Positions 8,367-16,550 are shown, counted from the first letter of the stretch. The stretch: 44,940 bases of DNA from Actinomycetes bacterium (GCA_021819725.1 JAKAQR010000021.1:1-44940); one strand, 5' to 3'. Notes: generated from the sequence alone by a model not told the origin. Numbers and translations: made by a program.

Positions 8367-9200
8367 CTATGGGATTAGTTTCAGGATCAACTGAGGTAGT
8401 GCCTGGGCTTGGGACAACATCGCAACACCAGCCTGCATCAACACCTGCTGGGACGAGAAGTTTGTCATCGCCTTGGCCATGTTGGTGTCGACCAGCGTCG
8501 AGTTCGCTGAGGTCACGTTTTGCTGGGCAACGGTGTCGTTGGCGATGATGTCCTGGATCTGGTTCTGAGTCGCGCCAATGGCAGCTTCAGCAGAGGCAAC
8601 CGTTGTGATTGCCGCCTGTACTGATGCCATCGCAGAGAACGCGGCAGAAGCCGTCGAGATGTTCACCGATGCCGCGCTGACACCAAGCGAAGCTGATCCA
8701 AGATTACCGATGCTCACCACTACCTGGTCTACTGATGCGGCGTAAGCACCAATCTGGAATGACTGTCCGGTATAGGTCCCGTTGAGCAACTGAGTGGAGC
8801 CGAACTGTGTTGAGTTCGCGATCTGATCCAGCTGGTTCTGTAGAGCCGCAAACTCTTGTTGGTCGGCGTTGTTCGACGTGGTGTTGTTCGCGCCAGCGTT
8901 CGCAGCTTGGGTTGCCAACTGGTTCATGGTCTGCAAGATCGAGATCTGCTGGTTCATGGCACCCGTGGCGATCTGGAGTACCGAGGTGGCATCCTGACCG
9001 TTGTTGATAGCAACACCCAGACCATTCGCCTGAGTCTGTAGACCCTGTGAGATCACGTAGTCCGCAGCACCTTGGGAGGCGTTTTGGATCTTCAAGCCTG
9101 AAGACAGCTGGTTGATGGACGTTTGCATCGCGTTGTTAGTGGCGTTCAAGTTATTGTACGCCTCAATGGCCGAGATGTTTGTATTAACCGATAGGGACAT
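8367..9200 (-). CDS. fliC: Flagellin
   Basis: This is the filament subunit. From the ATG at 9198-9200, which follows AAGGAGG, the protein has 277 residues. The start is MSLSVNTNISAIEAYNNL and the end is SSQQVLMQAGVAMLSQAQAL plus a short tail, both typical flagellin D0/D1 ends. A longer frame starts at 9347 but lacks an SD and adds 49 residues that do not resemble a flagellin. The variable domain is short, so the filament is probably thin-walled. Composition is striking: by my count 3 Lys, no Arg, no His, 8 Asp and 3 Glu. Positions charged in other flagellins are Gln, Asn or Ser (SSGLKIQNASQGAADYV versus the usual SSGLRINSAKDDAAG). Nearby glycosyltransferases suggest O-glycosylation. Confidence 0.97.
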   Translation of the reverse strand: MSLSVNTNISAIEAYNNLNATNNAMQTSINQLSSGLKIQNASQGAADYVISQGLQTQANGLGVAINNGQDATSVLQIATGAMNQQISILQTMNQLATQAANAGANNTTSNNADQQEFAALQNQLDQIANSTQFGSTQLLNGTYTGQSFQIGAYAASVDQVVVSIGNLGSASLGVSAASVNISTASAAFSAMASVQAAITTVASAEAAIGATQNQIQDIIANDTVAQQNVTSANSTLVDTNMAKAMTNFSSQQVLMQAGVAMLSQAQALPQLILKLIP

Positions 9201-9347
9201 GAATCCTCCTTGAATTCCCTCGTATTCATATACGTAACACCAGGATCTACCTGGTATCCCTAAGATCTTCGACACACGAGGCGCAGAGCTTGATAGGAAA
9301 ATTGTCCAGAGAGGGTTGAAAGCCTCATCAAGGTCTGAATCCAACAT

Positions 9348-9372
9348 TAAGAAGACATGAGTTTCTCCGATG
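9348..9372 (+). promoter_or_regulatory. Possible FliA (sigma-28) type promoter before the GT4 gene
   Basis: TAAG (9348-9351), 14 bp, then TCCGATG (9366-9372) resembles the sigma-28 pattern TAAA-N15-GCCGATAA. The implied start of transcription is about 20-25 bp before the ATG at 9404. Only part of the -10 consensus is met, so this is a weak prediction. Confidence 0.3.
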
Positions 9373-9403
9373 CTTTTGGTAGTATGCGCACCACAGGAGT
9401 CCT

Positions 9404-10804
9404 ATGAGAATCGTTTTTGAAGGCAATACTCGTTTTGACAACAGCTATGGCATCGTTAATCTCAACCTTGCAGATGCGCTTCGGAGCCGTGGCCATCTCG
9501 TTGCACTCAATTCATGGGATGAAGACCCAGAACAAGTAGAGATTGGATGTGCGCGACTCGGACTTGAGCCCTTCCCACTCGGCTCAAGTGATGGTGCAGA
9601 CGTGTGTATTCGCCAGTTCTGGCCACCCAATTGGGAACGACCAAACTCGCGGATCTTCATTGTGATCCAACCCTGGGAGTTCGGTGGTGTACCTCTTGAG
9701 TGGGTCAAGGCCCTGGATAACGTCGATCAAGTGTGGGTGCATACAAACTTTGTCAAGTCCTGTTGGGTCGAGGCCGGAGCGGATCCCCAAAAGGTCAGAA
9801 TCGTGCCACTGGGAGTGCGACCGCCTTCGATCAAGTTCCCCGTCAAGAAGCCCAATCAGCTGCTTTTCCTCGGCGGTGGAATTTGGCGCAAAGGCATAGA
9901 TCTCTTCATTCGGGCTCTTGATGCCCTTGACGATGACGAGCTCAGCGGGGTCTCAGTCGTTATTAAAGAATCTGGCAACAATTCCTTCTATCAAGGTCAG
10001 TCACTTGTTGATGACTTAGTAAAGCTGTACCCCCGCGTGGGTGAGATTACCCAAGTGCTTCGCGAGAGCCTCAGCCGGGACGACCTCGATCTGCTTGTTG
10101 CAGAGTCGCAGGCGCTTGTGCATCCCTATCGAGCAGAAGGTTTCTATCTTGGTGGACTCGAAGCGATGAGTCTCGGCACGGCTGTAGTGCTGACTCGAGG
10201 AGGTGCCGCCGATGACTATGCAAACGACACCAATGCCATTCTGGTTAAAGCCTCTGTCGCCATTAGCGATCAGCCAGCTGTTGATAATTATGGTCCAATT
10301 GGCGGGAGGTACCATTGGTTAGAGGTCTCTGTCGAAGACCTTACTCAGGGAATCCGTCTAGCTCTTGTTGATGACTCGGTTCATGAGCAACGAATCCAAT
10401 CGGGACTGGCAACAAGCACTACCTTCTCTTGGAGCCAGAGCGCACGTATTGCGGAACGAGCGATTGCAGGGGCCTTCACTGGTGATGTTGAGCTCGATCA
10501 CTTCAATGCGACTGAACTCCAAGTTGCTCGGACCCTCACTGAGTGGGGGATCGACGACCTCTCCAACACCATTGCGTTGCTATTGGATCACCAGGACCTC
10601 TATGGTGCACAAGCACTGCTTGAGCTCTATCCTGGTGAGTTGCCCACGAATGCGGTCTCTCTACACGAAAGCCTTGAGCCCCAAGTAAAGGCACGTCTCG
10701 ACCTATGGAAGGACGCTAGGTATCGTCAGCAAATACGCATAGGGCACAGAGGCGAGCATTCCGGTGACGTGCTTACTAGTGTTGGAGCGGAGCCACAAAC
10801 ATGA
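9404..10804 (+). CDS. GT4-type glycosyltransferase, probable flagellin glycosylation
   Basis: The 466-residue protein has the GT-B fold. An N-terminal acceptor half (1-145) is followed by a C-terminal nucleotide-sugar half (about 148-355). The retaining E-x7-E motif is at Glu245 and Glu253 (EGFYLGGLEAMSLGTAVV), and FLGGGIWRKGIDLFIRAL marks the start of the second half. Residues 365-466 form an extra helical tail. It has no signal peptide or membrane segment, so it would act in the cytoplasm on flagellin before export. ATG follows ACAGGAG. Its position beside flagellin and two other modification genes supports a filament role. Sugar and acceptor are unknown. The stop overlaps the next start (ATGA). 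Confidence 0.8.
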   Translation: MRIVFEGNTRFDNSYGIVNLNLADALRSRGHLVALNSWDEDPEQVEIGCARLGLEPFPLGSSDGADVCIRQFWPPNWERPNSRIFIVIQPWEFGGVPLEWVKALDNVDQVWVHTNFVKSCWVEAGADPQKVRIVPLGVRPPSIKFPVKKPNQLLFLGGGIWRKGIDLFIRALDALDDDELSGVSVVIKESGNNSFYQGQSLVDDLVKLYPRVGEITQVLRESLSRDDLDLLVAESQALVHPYRAEGFYLGGLEAMSLGTAVVLTRGGAADDYANDTNAILVKASVAISDQPAVDNYGPIGGRYHWLEVSVEDLTQGIRLALVDDSVHEQRIQSGLATSTTFSWSQSARIAERAIAGAFTGDVELDHFNATELQVARTLTEWGIDDLSNTIALLLDHQDLYGAQALLELYPGELPTNAVSLHESLEPQVKARLDLWKDARYRQQIRIGHRGEHSGDVLTSVGAEPQT

Positions 10805-12310
10805 CTGCGACAACTCGACAACCCGAATCCGTAGCTAGACCACGCAAACGGACCCTATCGAACACGAGCAAAGTCCAAGAGGCAAGAGTGCCTTGGACGT
10901 TTGAGTACGCACAAGCACTAAGGTCCCTCCGTAAGTCAAAGGGCTACTCACAGACAGGCCTGGCCTCTAACCTCGGTACTCTCTTGGAAGGTTTGTGCCA
11001 TCGAGAATGGAATTCAGTTTCCCACTATGCAGATACTGACTAGTATTGACGAGATTTTGGAATCCTCCTTCCACGCCCAACTCGCACCTGATGCCCGGTT
11101 TACGCTTGATCCGGCCGCTAGAGAGCAACGCAAACGGGACAGAGAGAAGCGTGGAGAACGACAAGACGCACCTCCTTCTCAGGAGTGGGGAGCCATTTAT
11201 GGCGCTAGCTTACGGTTCGCACGCTTAGCACTTGATGTGTCCTCACGCCATCTTGCATCCGAATTGGGCATCTCCTTGGTGATGCTCTCGACATGGGAGA
11301 CATGCTATCAATCCTCTCCAACCTATGGGTACCTTGTAAGTCTTGACGAACTACTCGGCACCAGGTTCCACGAACATTTTTTGCCCGATGTACCAATTTG
11401 CTCCACGCAGGCTGCATACGAAGAGGCCACTGAATTTTACCAGCGGTTCAATGAGAATGTGTGGAACCGAGACAAGGGGCAAGTAATTCGGAGGGAGCGT
11501 GAGGCTTACGGGTACTCTGTACTCAAATTAAGCGGGATACTGGGATGTTCCTATGCATGGCTAGTCGAGGTAGAGAACGCTACAGCAAAGCCATCGCTAC
11601 GGTTTCTGCGCTCAATCGATCAGCTACCCGGGAGCGACTTTAGCCACCAGTATTATCTTGATGACTGGACGTTGAAGTTAAAAGATCTCTTTGTGGATCG
11701 TCAGAGGCCAGCGCAACGCGACTCCTCCAATTATCATAACAAGCCTCTCCGCAAAAAGGCTAAACAGCCTTGTTGGACCGCACGACATGCCACATCCTTG
11801 AAGCATGCGAGAATCAAAATCGGGATGCAAGTTAATACGGTGGCAAAGAGGTGCGGGGTAGGCTCCTACACGATATGGACATGGGAACGTTGTGCTGCTC
11901 ATCCAACCTATCAACAGATGAAGGTTCTTGATACGCTGTTAGGATCTAACTTGCGCTCGGATTTCAAACCATCATCTCGGATCGCCATCAAACGAGGCGA
12001 CCAGCTCGTGGTTACCGACTTCTACCAACGTCATTACCCTCGCATCGCTTGGTCTGAATCCCTTGGTGAATCGTTACGCAGGCCACGAGAGGAACGAGGG
12101 ATGAGCCTACGCCAATTGGCGAAGGTGACTCGGTTTTCAGTAGCAGCACTTGCCAGAGCAGAGAAGGGTGTCACAACTCCTCGACTTGCACTCCTCCTTG
12201 CCCTTGATCGCGTCTTTGGTACCAGTTATGCTGACACGCTGTTTTTTGACCGTTGGATCGATATCGATACGGGCGCTCTTCTAGAGGCCAAGAGCACAGA
12301 GTCGTTATAA
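10801..12310 (+). CDS. Protein of five tandem XRE-like helix-turn-helix units, interrupted by a +1 frameshift
   Basis: No known family recognised. From the ATG overlapping the GT4 stop, frame 1 runs to 11043. Skipping one base in the CTCTCTT run at 10979-10985 restores a single frame to 12310 (about 502 residues). Across the join the sequence stays family-like (LASNLGT, then SWKVCAIENG and LTSIDEILESSF). Five units are visible at about residues 37-95, 133-195, 224-285, 328-389 and 419-483. Each has a Cro/CI-type core (such as RHLASELGISLVMLSTWE) and ends in a Leu-Asp-x-Leu-x-Gly-x-x-Phe helix (SLDELLGTRFHEHFLPD). Units 3 and 5 share a leading FYQR segment. The downstream ATG at 11027 lacks an SD and is unlikely to be the native start. 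It may be a pseudogene, a phase-variable gene or a sequencing error. A DNA-binding role is inferred. Confidence 0.7.
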
Positions 12311-12342
12311 AGATGTTCTCAGTAACCCAGTTAAGGAGTTAG

Positions 12343-13233
12343 ATGATGGATGCCCAAGTCGCCGCTGTTCTCAATCACTTGCGTGAGCGTCAAGCAACCC
12401 TCGAGGAACAGATCGCTTACCTTTCGTTTGTTGCCCAACAGGGTCCACGGTTTCTCGCGCCAACGGATATAGGTGCCCTATTGGAACTTCAGAACCTTCT
12501 TACCCCCATGACTCCTTATGGTGCTGAGTTCATCAGGGTCGGTGGAGCCAACGACGGAGGCTACGTGATGGTTGACCGTGGTCTCGCCAACACCATTGCC
12601 TACAACTTTGGCATTGGACAAGAGGTTACGTGGGATCAGGCGATGGCTATGAGGAACAATCGTGTCTATCAATATGACCATACGATCGATGCGCCACCTC
12701 CTGTTGAAGGCGAGACAGTTTTTTATCGTTTAGGACTTGGCGCTAAGACCAGCGAGACCATGATCAGTCTTGGAGATGCGCTTGCGACCCACCACAATGA
12801 GACCCGAGATGATCTCATTCTTAACATCGACATCGAGGGAGGGGAGTGGGACATACTGCCGCAACTTAGACCCCACGACCTCGCACCGTTTAGCCAAATC
12901 GTCATGGAGTTACATCACCTCTTACGCATTGTGGAGGATCATGCGTTCCAAGCGCGGGTCTATCGTTCTCTAGAAGTCCTGTTTGGCACCCACCAGATCG
13001 TCCATGTCCATGCCAATAACTATGGAGCTCGAGCACTCGCTGATGGAGTAATGGGTTATGACGTGCTCGAAGTCACCTTGGTACGCAAAGCAGACTGGGA
13101 GTTCACTGATTGCCAGCACCTCTTTCCAAGGCCACTTGATCGCCCGAACAACCCATTTGGAGATGAGTATCGTCTTGGCGATTGGGGCCATTCGCTTCGC
13201 CAACTTGGAGAGGTGTTGTCTCGTGGAGCGTGA
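12343..13233 (+). CDS. FkbM-like SAM-dependent methyltransferase
   Basis: The 296-residue protein probably methylates a sugar or other small acceptor using S-adenosylmethionine. The core spans about 60-240, with RVGGANDGGYVMVD (65-78) and YNFGIGQEVTWDQAMA before the cofactor region, and LNIDIEGGEWDILPQLRP (160-177) as the conserved acidic motif of FkbM-type enzymes. The first 30 residues look like a coiled coil (LRERQATLEEQIAYLSFV). ATG follows TTAAGGAG. There is no export signal. Between two glycosyltransferase genes near flagellin, it most likely caps or modifies the flagellin glycan. Its stop overlaps the next gene by 11 bp, suggesting coupling. The substrate is unknown. Confidence 0.8.
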   Translation: MMDAQVAAVLNHLRERQATLEEQIAYLSFVAQQGPRFLAPTDIGALLELQNLLTPMTPYGAEFIRVGGANDGGYVMVDRGLANTIAYNFGIGQEVTWDQAMAMRNNRVYQYDHTIDAPPPVEGETVFYRLGLGAKTSETMISLGDALATHHNETRDDLILNIDIEGGEWDILPQLRPHDLAPFSQIVMELHHLLRIVEDHAFQARVYRSLEVLFGTHQIVHVHANNYGARALADGVMGYDVLEVTLVRKADWEFTDCQHLFPRPLDRPNNPFGDEYRLGDWGHSLRQLGEVLSRGA

Positions 13234-13543
13234 GCATAAGCTAGATCATGTAGCGACAGGGCATCAAGCGGATCCGGGCACCTACACGACCTGTGTTTGT
13301 AAGTGTGGTGCACGGTTCAAGGATGTAGAGTTATTGGAGATTCATTGCATACAGGCGCTAGCACAGGAGATTCAACAAGACCTACTAGCGATGTCACGGA
13401 CGCAAGCTGGGGTTGGTTGGCATCGGCTCACAGACATTGCCCATGCTCCAGACGAGGAGATTCTCTCTGAGCTTCAAGCTTGGAGCGATCTCGAGGATGC
13501 ACTCCGAGCAATCGAGGAGTCCAATCGCCCCTCGGATTCCTAA
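13223..13543 (+). CDS. Small Cys/His-containing protein of unknown function
   Basis: Not recognised. A GTG at 13223, with GGAGAGG upstream, gives 106 residues and overlaps the methyltransferase stop by 11 bp. The longer frame from 13058 lies inside the methyltransferase and is rejected. Residues about 24-43 read CVCKCGARFKDVELLEIHC, a Cys-x-Cys-x-Cys cluster followed by His-Cys, which could bind zinc as a degenerate zinc-finger. The remainder is acidic and helical (ILSELQAWSDLEDALRAIEE). It ends tail to tail with the GT2 gene, the two reading frames overlapping by 4 bp. Context suggests an accessory to the glycosylation island, but no function can be assigned. Confidence 0.6.
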   Translation: MEREHKLDHVATGHQADPGTYTTCVCKCGARFKDVELLEIHCIQALAQEIQQDLLAMSRTQAGVGWHRLTDIAHAPDEEILSELQAWSDLEDALRAIEESNRPSDS

Positions 13544-15432
13544 GCGTTCACCAGACCCGCTTTAGCCAGTGTCGCTCGCCAAGAGGTCTGACGTTGCGAG
13601 TCAAGCTGCTTCGCAACGAGCGAGGCGGTCGCCAGAATCGCAAGGTCCGTGGGGTTTGCATCATGGAGCTCCACTAATACCTGATCCGCGACTACTGGAT
13701 CGATCTGTAGGAGCTGGGCAAGCACTAGCGTCTTCTTACTATCAGGGATAGCCTTCGCCAGTTCCGACATCGGTACGCCACCTTGGTCCATCCAGTCGAT
13801 GAGTTCTCCAAGATGAACCTCTAACACTCCTCGCTGTAGAGCTCCAAGAATTGTCTGTGCTGCTTCCTCGTGCCGGCCAAGCTGTGCCAGTGCCCGTGCC
13901 TTGAGGCCAGCAAGATTATCGGGGGAGACGGTTAAGCCATCGCGATCAGCAACGAAGTGTGTGACTTGATTCACATGACGTAGCACCTCGTCAAAGTCCC
14001 CCTGGACAAAGGCAAGCTGTGCATACTCGGCCTCGGCAAAGGCTGGATCTATTTCGGCATCACCATATTGAGCAAGAATGGCTTTCGCATCGTCATAGCG
14101 TCCGACCACCCGATACCAGACCCCAAGCATCAAAAGCGCGATTCGGTGCATGGCAGGGGAGTCGCGACCGAGAACCTTGGTTTCAAGCAGCTCAATCGCT
14201 TCATCGAAACGACCTCCCATCGTGAGGGAACGAGCTTTATGGAGGGCAACTTCTTCGAGAGAGTCTGCGGACTCATTCTGATCGGAAACGCTGATGTTGC
14301 GGTCTGCCTTGTTGCGACCGGCAAGCGAAGCATCGAGATACCCAAGGTGCTCCAAATACAGTTCTGGTGCTCTGATGGTATAGTTCGTTCGACGGTTGTC
14401 TCGATACCATACAGTCTCGTGGATTGCTCCTCGCCAGTAGCAGTCCTTTCTTCGGAAGATACGGTTAGCAAAGTGCTCCATACTGGTTAGCCCTGCCCCT
14501 GTTGCATTTTGGATGCGGATCGAATAGGACTCATAGGGAGCGAAGGGGTCCTCGAGGCGAAGCCGAAGTGCGTCTATGTCACCTCGCACGCGTTCATCGG
14601 CATCGATCCAGAGAATCCACTGACCATTCGCATGATCTAGGGTTTGGTTCCTTGCCCATGCGAAGTCATCTCGCCATTGGCCAAGGATTACTTTGGCGCC
14701 GTAGTTCTCGGCAATCTCAATGCTGCGATCGCTGGATCCGGTATCGTAGACGATAATCTCATCAGCCAACCCCTCTACCGAGTCCAGGGCATCACCAAGA
14801 TACCCCTCTTCGTCTTTGATGATCATGCATAATGAGACCAGAGGGGCCGTTCTCTTAGCGCCAGGGATCAGGCGTTGTTTGACTACTGATGAAAATACCG
14901 CTGCACCTTGAGCAAGCAACAGGGGGCGGTCCTTGTATAGCCTTTTGAAGACATCGAAGCAGGTTCCAGGAGATGACCGCAGAACCTCCCCAACCCAAGG
15001 CCCTGGTGCCATAGCCACAAGGTCGGTTGCGAACTGAATCTGCTCTACGATGCGAGAGAACGCCTTGCGATGTTCACGGGCGTAAACGGTTTGGTCTCCC
15101 TGTCGTGCGACCGATTGGCCCTCTTCCAGGATGAAGCGTTGTGGGCCTAGCACATTTGGAGAACCAGGGACAACAACGTGATCAGGGTGCTGGCGTGCTA
15201 CCCACATCAATTCATCGATCCAGCCACTAGGGAGGGAGGAGTCGGGCGTGAGGATCGCCGCGTGTTCGGCACTTTCGATCTTTGTCCGATCCCTAGGGTC
15301 GAGTTCGCCACCTTCGAGGAGACAGACTACTGGAAAGCTTGCAGGAGTGACCTCGTTCAAATAGCGTTTTGTCGCCTTGCGAGTACTTTCGTCGGCCAGG
15401 ATGGCTACCACAACGACAGGGGAGGCAGGCAT
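13540..15432 (-). CDS. GT2 glycosyltransferase with TPR repeats, probable flagellin glycosylation
   Basis: The 630-residue protein has three parts. Residues 1-195 are a degenerate glycosyltransferase-like region. Residues about 198-340 are a clear GT2 domain: SLCMIIKDEEGYLGDALDSV, DEIIVYDTGSSDRSIEIA, then the metal-binding DxD region WILWIDADERV at 273-282. Residues about 380-570 are TPR-like helical repeats (ALHKARSLTMGGRFDEAIEL, GVWYRVVGRYDDAKAILAQY). GT2-TPR fusions are frequent in flagellin and surface glycosylation loci, where the TPR part holds the acceptor. It is convergent with the 106-residue protein gene and divergent from fliS. No strong SD is seen (GAGAAAGAAG lies rather far from ATG). 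Donor sugar unknown. Confidence 0.82.
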   Translation of the reverse strand: MPASPVVVVAILADESTRKATKRYLNEVTPASFPVVCLLEGGELDPRDRTKIESAEHAAILTPDSSLPSGWIDELMWVARQHPDHVVVPGSPNVLGPQRFILEEGQSVARQGDQTVYAREHRKAFSRIVEQIQFATDLVAMAPGPWVGEVLRSSPGTCFDVFKRLYKDRPLLLAQGAAVFSSVVKQRLIPGAKRTAPLVSLCMIIKDEEGYLGDALDSVEGLADEIIVYDTGSSDRSIEIAENYGAKVILGQWRDDFAWARNQTLDHANGQWILWIDADERVRGDIDALRLRLEDPFAPYESYSIRIQNATGAGLTSMEHFANRIFRRKDCYWRGAIHETVWYRDNRRTNYTIRAPELYLEHLGYLDASLAGRNKADRNISVSDQNESADSLEEVALHKARSLTMGGRFDEAIELLETKVLGRDSPAMHRIALLMLGVWYRVVGRYDDAKAILAQYGDAEIDPAFAEAEYAQLAFVQGDFDEVLRHVNQVTHFVADRDGLTVSPDNLAGLKARALAQLGRHEEAAQTILGALQRGVLEVHLGELIDWMDQGGVPMSELAKAIPDSKKTLVLAQLLQIDPVVADQVLVELHDANPTDLAILATASLVAKQLDSQRQTSWRATLAKAGLVNA

Positions 15433-15468
15433 AAGCGTAGCTTCTTTCTCAAACTTGAGGGACTACAG

Positions 15469-15714
15469 GACACTTCAGTGTCGACACAGTTGGAGGTTAG
15501 CTTTATAAGGTGGCTCGAGTATTTGACGCCTCGACCAACTCCTTGAGGGACTAGGACTGAGATCTGGGAAAGTCTGTGCGTGATGTTGTGGAACGTAATC
15601 CCGTGGTCATTCATAGGGGTTCTCGTGGGGATGGGCGAGTGTGGCGAGGTTAAAAGGTGAACCTACTCAAGAAACGAGACACTGAAGTCACTGGGGTCAA
15701 TCCACTGAAGTGTT
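15469..15714. promoter_or_regulatory. Three CACTGAAGT operator-like sites between the GT2 gene and fliS
   Basis: A perfect palindrome GACACTTCAGTGTC lies at 15469-15482. On the plus strand, GACACTGAAGTCAC (15678-15691) and TCCACTGAAGTGTT (15701-15714) share the core CACTGAAGT. The last two start 23 bp apart, about two helical turns. The set lies upstream of both divergent genes and of the FliA-type promoter. It looks like a dimeric regulator binding site, but the regulator is unknown. Confidence 0.45.
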
Positions 15715-15746
15715 CCCAAATTCACCGACATGGCCTGAATTTATAG

Positions 15747-15774
15747 TAAGGAAGAGCTTATTCCGTGCCGATAG
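15747..15774 (+). promoter_or_regulatory. Candidate FliA (sigma-28) promoter upstream of fliS and the flagellar operon
   Basis: TAAG (15747-15750), 16 bp, then GCCGATAG (15767-15774) closely matches the flagellar sigma consensus TAAA-N15-GCCGATAA, with 7 of 8 bases in the -10 element. It implies a transcript leader of roughly 120 bases before fliS. No fliA gene is present in the window. Confidence 0.55.
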
Positions 15775-15898
15775 GAGAGCCATGGTGGGAAGCGTCCGCG
15801 CCCGATCTCGTCGAGATCACGAGTGGACTGGTCCACGGAAGACCTGTCGAAGCGGTGCTGTTGCCCAGACTGCCCAGTTGCTGTAGAAAGGATGTCCC

Positions 15899-16279
15899 AT
15901 GGTCTATTCGGGTAGACGCAGCTATATGATCAACGCTGTACAGACAGCCTCGCCATCTGCGCGTTTGTTGATGGTAATCGACCAGTTAGATGCCTCTCTC
16001 GCCCGCGCACTAAGCGGTTACGAGAAGAATGATCTCCATGAGATCCACTGTGGACTCAAGAATGCACAGGCGGTTGTGGCCTTACTCCGCGACTGCCTGC
16101 AGGTCGAAGTGTGGGATGGTGCGAGTGATATTCGGCGACTGTATGAGTACTCGCTCGATCGTCTCGTTCGCTCGAACCTCGCCAAGGAGCGCGAGTTGCT
16201 CGCGGAGGCTGAGGCGGTGCTTCGCCCACTGATGAATGCTTGGCGTCAGGCAGCGGTGTTGGTGAACGCGGATGGATGA
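15899..16279 (+). CDS. fliS: Flagellin export chaperone FliS
   Basis: FliS binds the flagellin C-terminus in the cytoplasm, prevents premature polymerisation and escorts it to the export gate. The 126-residue product has the usual length and helical pattern: an early Tyr-containing stretch, then TASPSARLLMVIDQLDASLA, LKNAQAVVALLRDCLQVEVW and IRRLYEYSLDRLVRSNL, then a C-terminal helix with the conserved Trp (LMNAWRQA). ATG at 15899 follows AGAAAGGATG. It is the first gene of the long forward flagellar run, downstream of the FliA-type promoter, and overlaps the next start by 8 bp. By contrast with flagellin it carries normal numbers of charged residues, as expected for a cytoplasmic protein. 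Confidence 0.88.
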   Translation: MVYSGRRSYMINAVQTASPSARLLMVIDQLDASLARALSGYEKNDLHEIHCGLKNAQAVVALLRDCLQVEVWDGASDIRRLYEYSLDRLVRSNLAKERELLAEAEAVLRPLMNAWRQAAVLVNADG

Positions 16280-16550
16280 GTGGCTCGCCTATCTTGATGC
16301 GTACGAGGAGCATCTGAACGCCGTTGCGGACTCCCTCGCCACCGGCAGGGTGGTGACGACGAGCTTCTGCTATGAGCAGCCAAGTGTCCATCTGCCTCGG
16401 GTCTTGCGGGATCGTTCGGAGTCGCTTGTTCTTCGTACGCAGGAGTTGAGTGAGGAGTTGCGTTCACGCATGGACGCATTTTCAACGGTGTTGCGATACT
16501 CTCGCATGAAGGACCCCGAGCGGATTGTACTGATCGACGTACTCGCCTAA
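16272..16550 (+). CDS. Small protein in the FliT position
   Basis: A 92-residue, mostly helical product whose ATG overlaps the end of fliS by 8 bp. In many flagellar operons fliS is followed by fliT, a small helical chaperone of FliD, and this gene occupies that place. The sequence itself (YLDAYEEHLNAVADSL near the start, LVLRTQELSEELRSRMDAF later) shows amphipathic helices but no signature that identifies FliT, so the assignment rests on position. It could equally be a lineage-specific chaperone. Expression with fliS by translational coupling is likely. A 370 bp gap follows. Confidence 0.6.
   Translation: MDEWLAYLDAYEEHLNAVADSLATGRVVTTSFCYEQPSVHLPRVLRDRSESLVLRTQELSEELRSRMDAFSTVLRYSRMKDPERIVLIDVLA

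Noticed and set aside
8367..9347. Longer flagellin frame starting at 9347
   Set aside because: The extra 49 residues are unlike flagellin and have no SD. The ATG at 9198-9200 has AAGGAGG and gives the canonical N-terminus.
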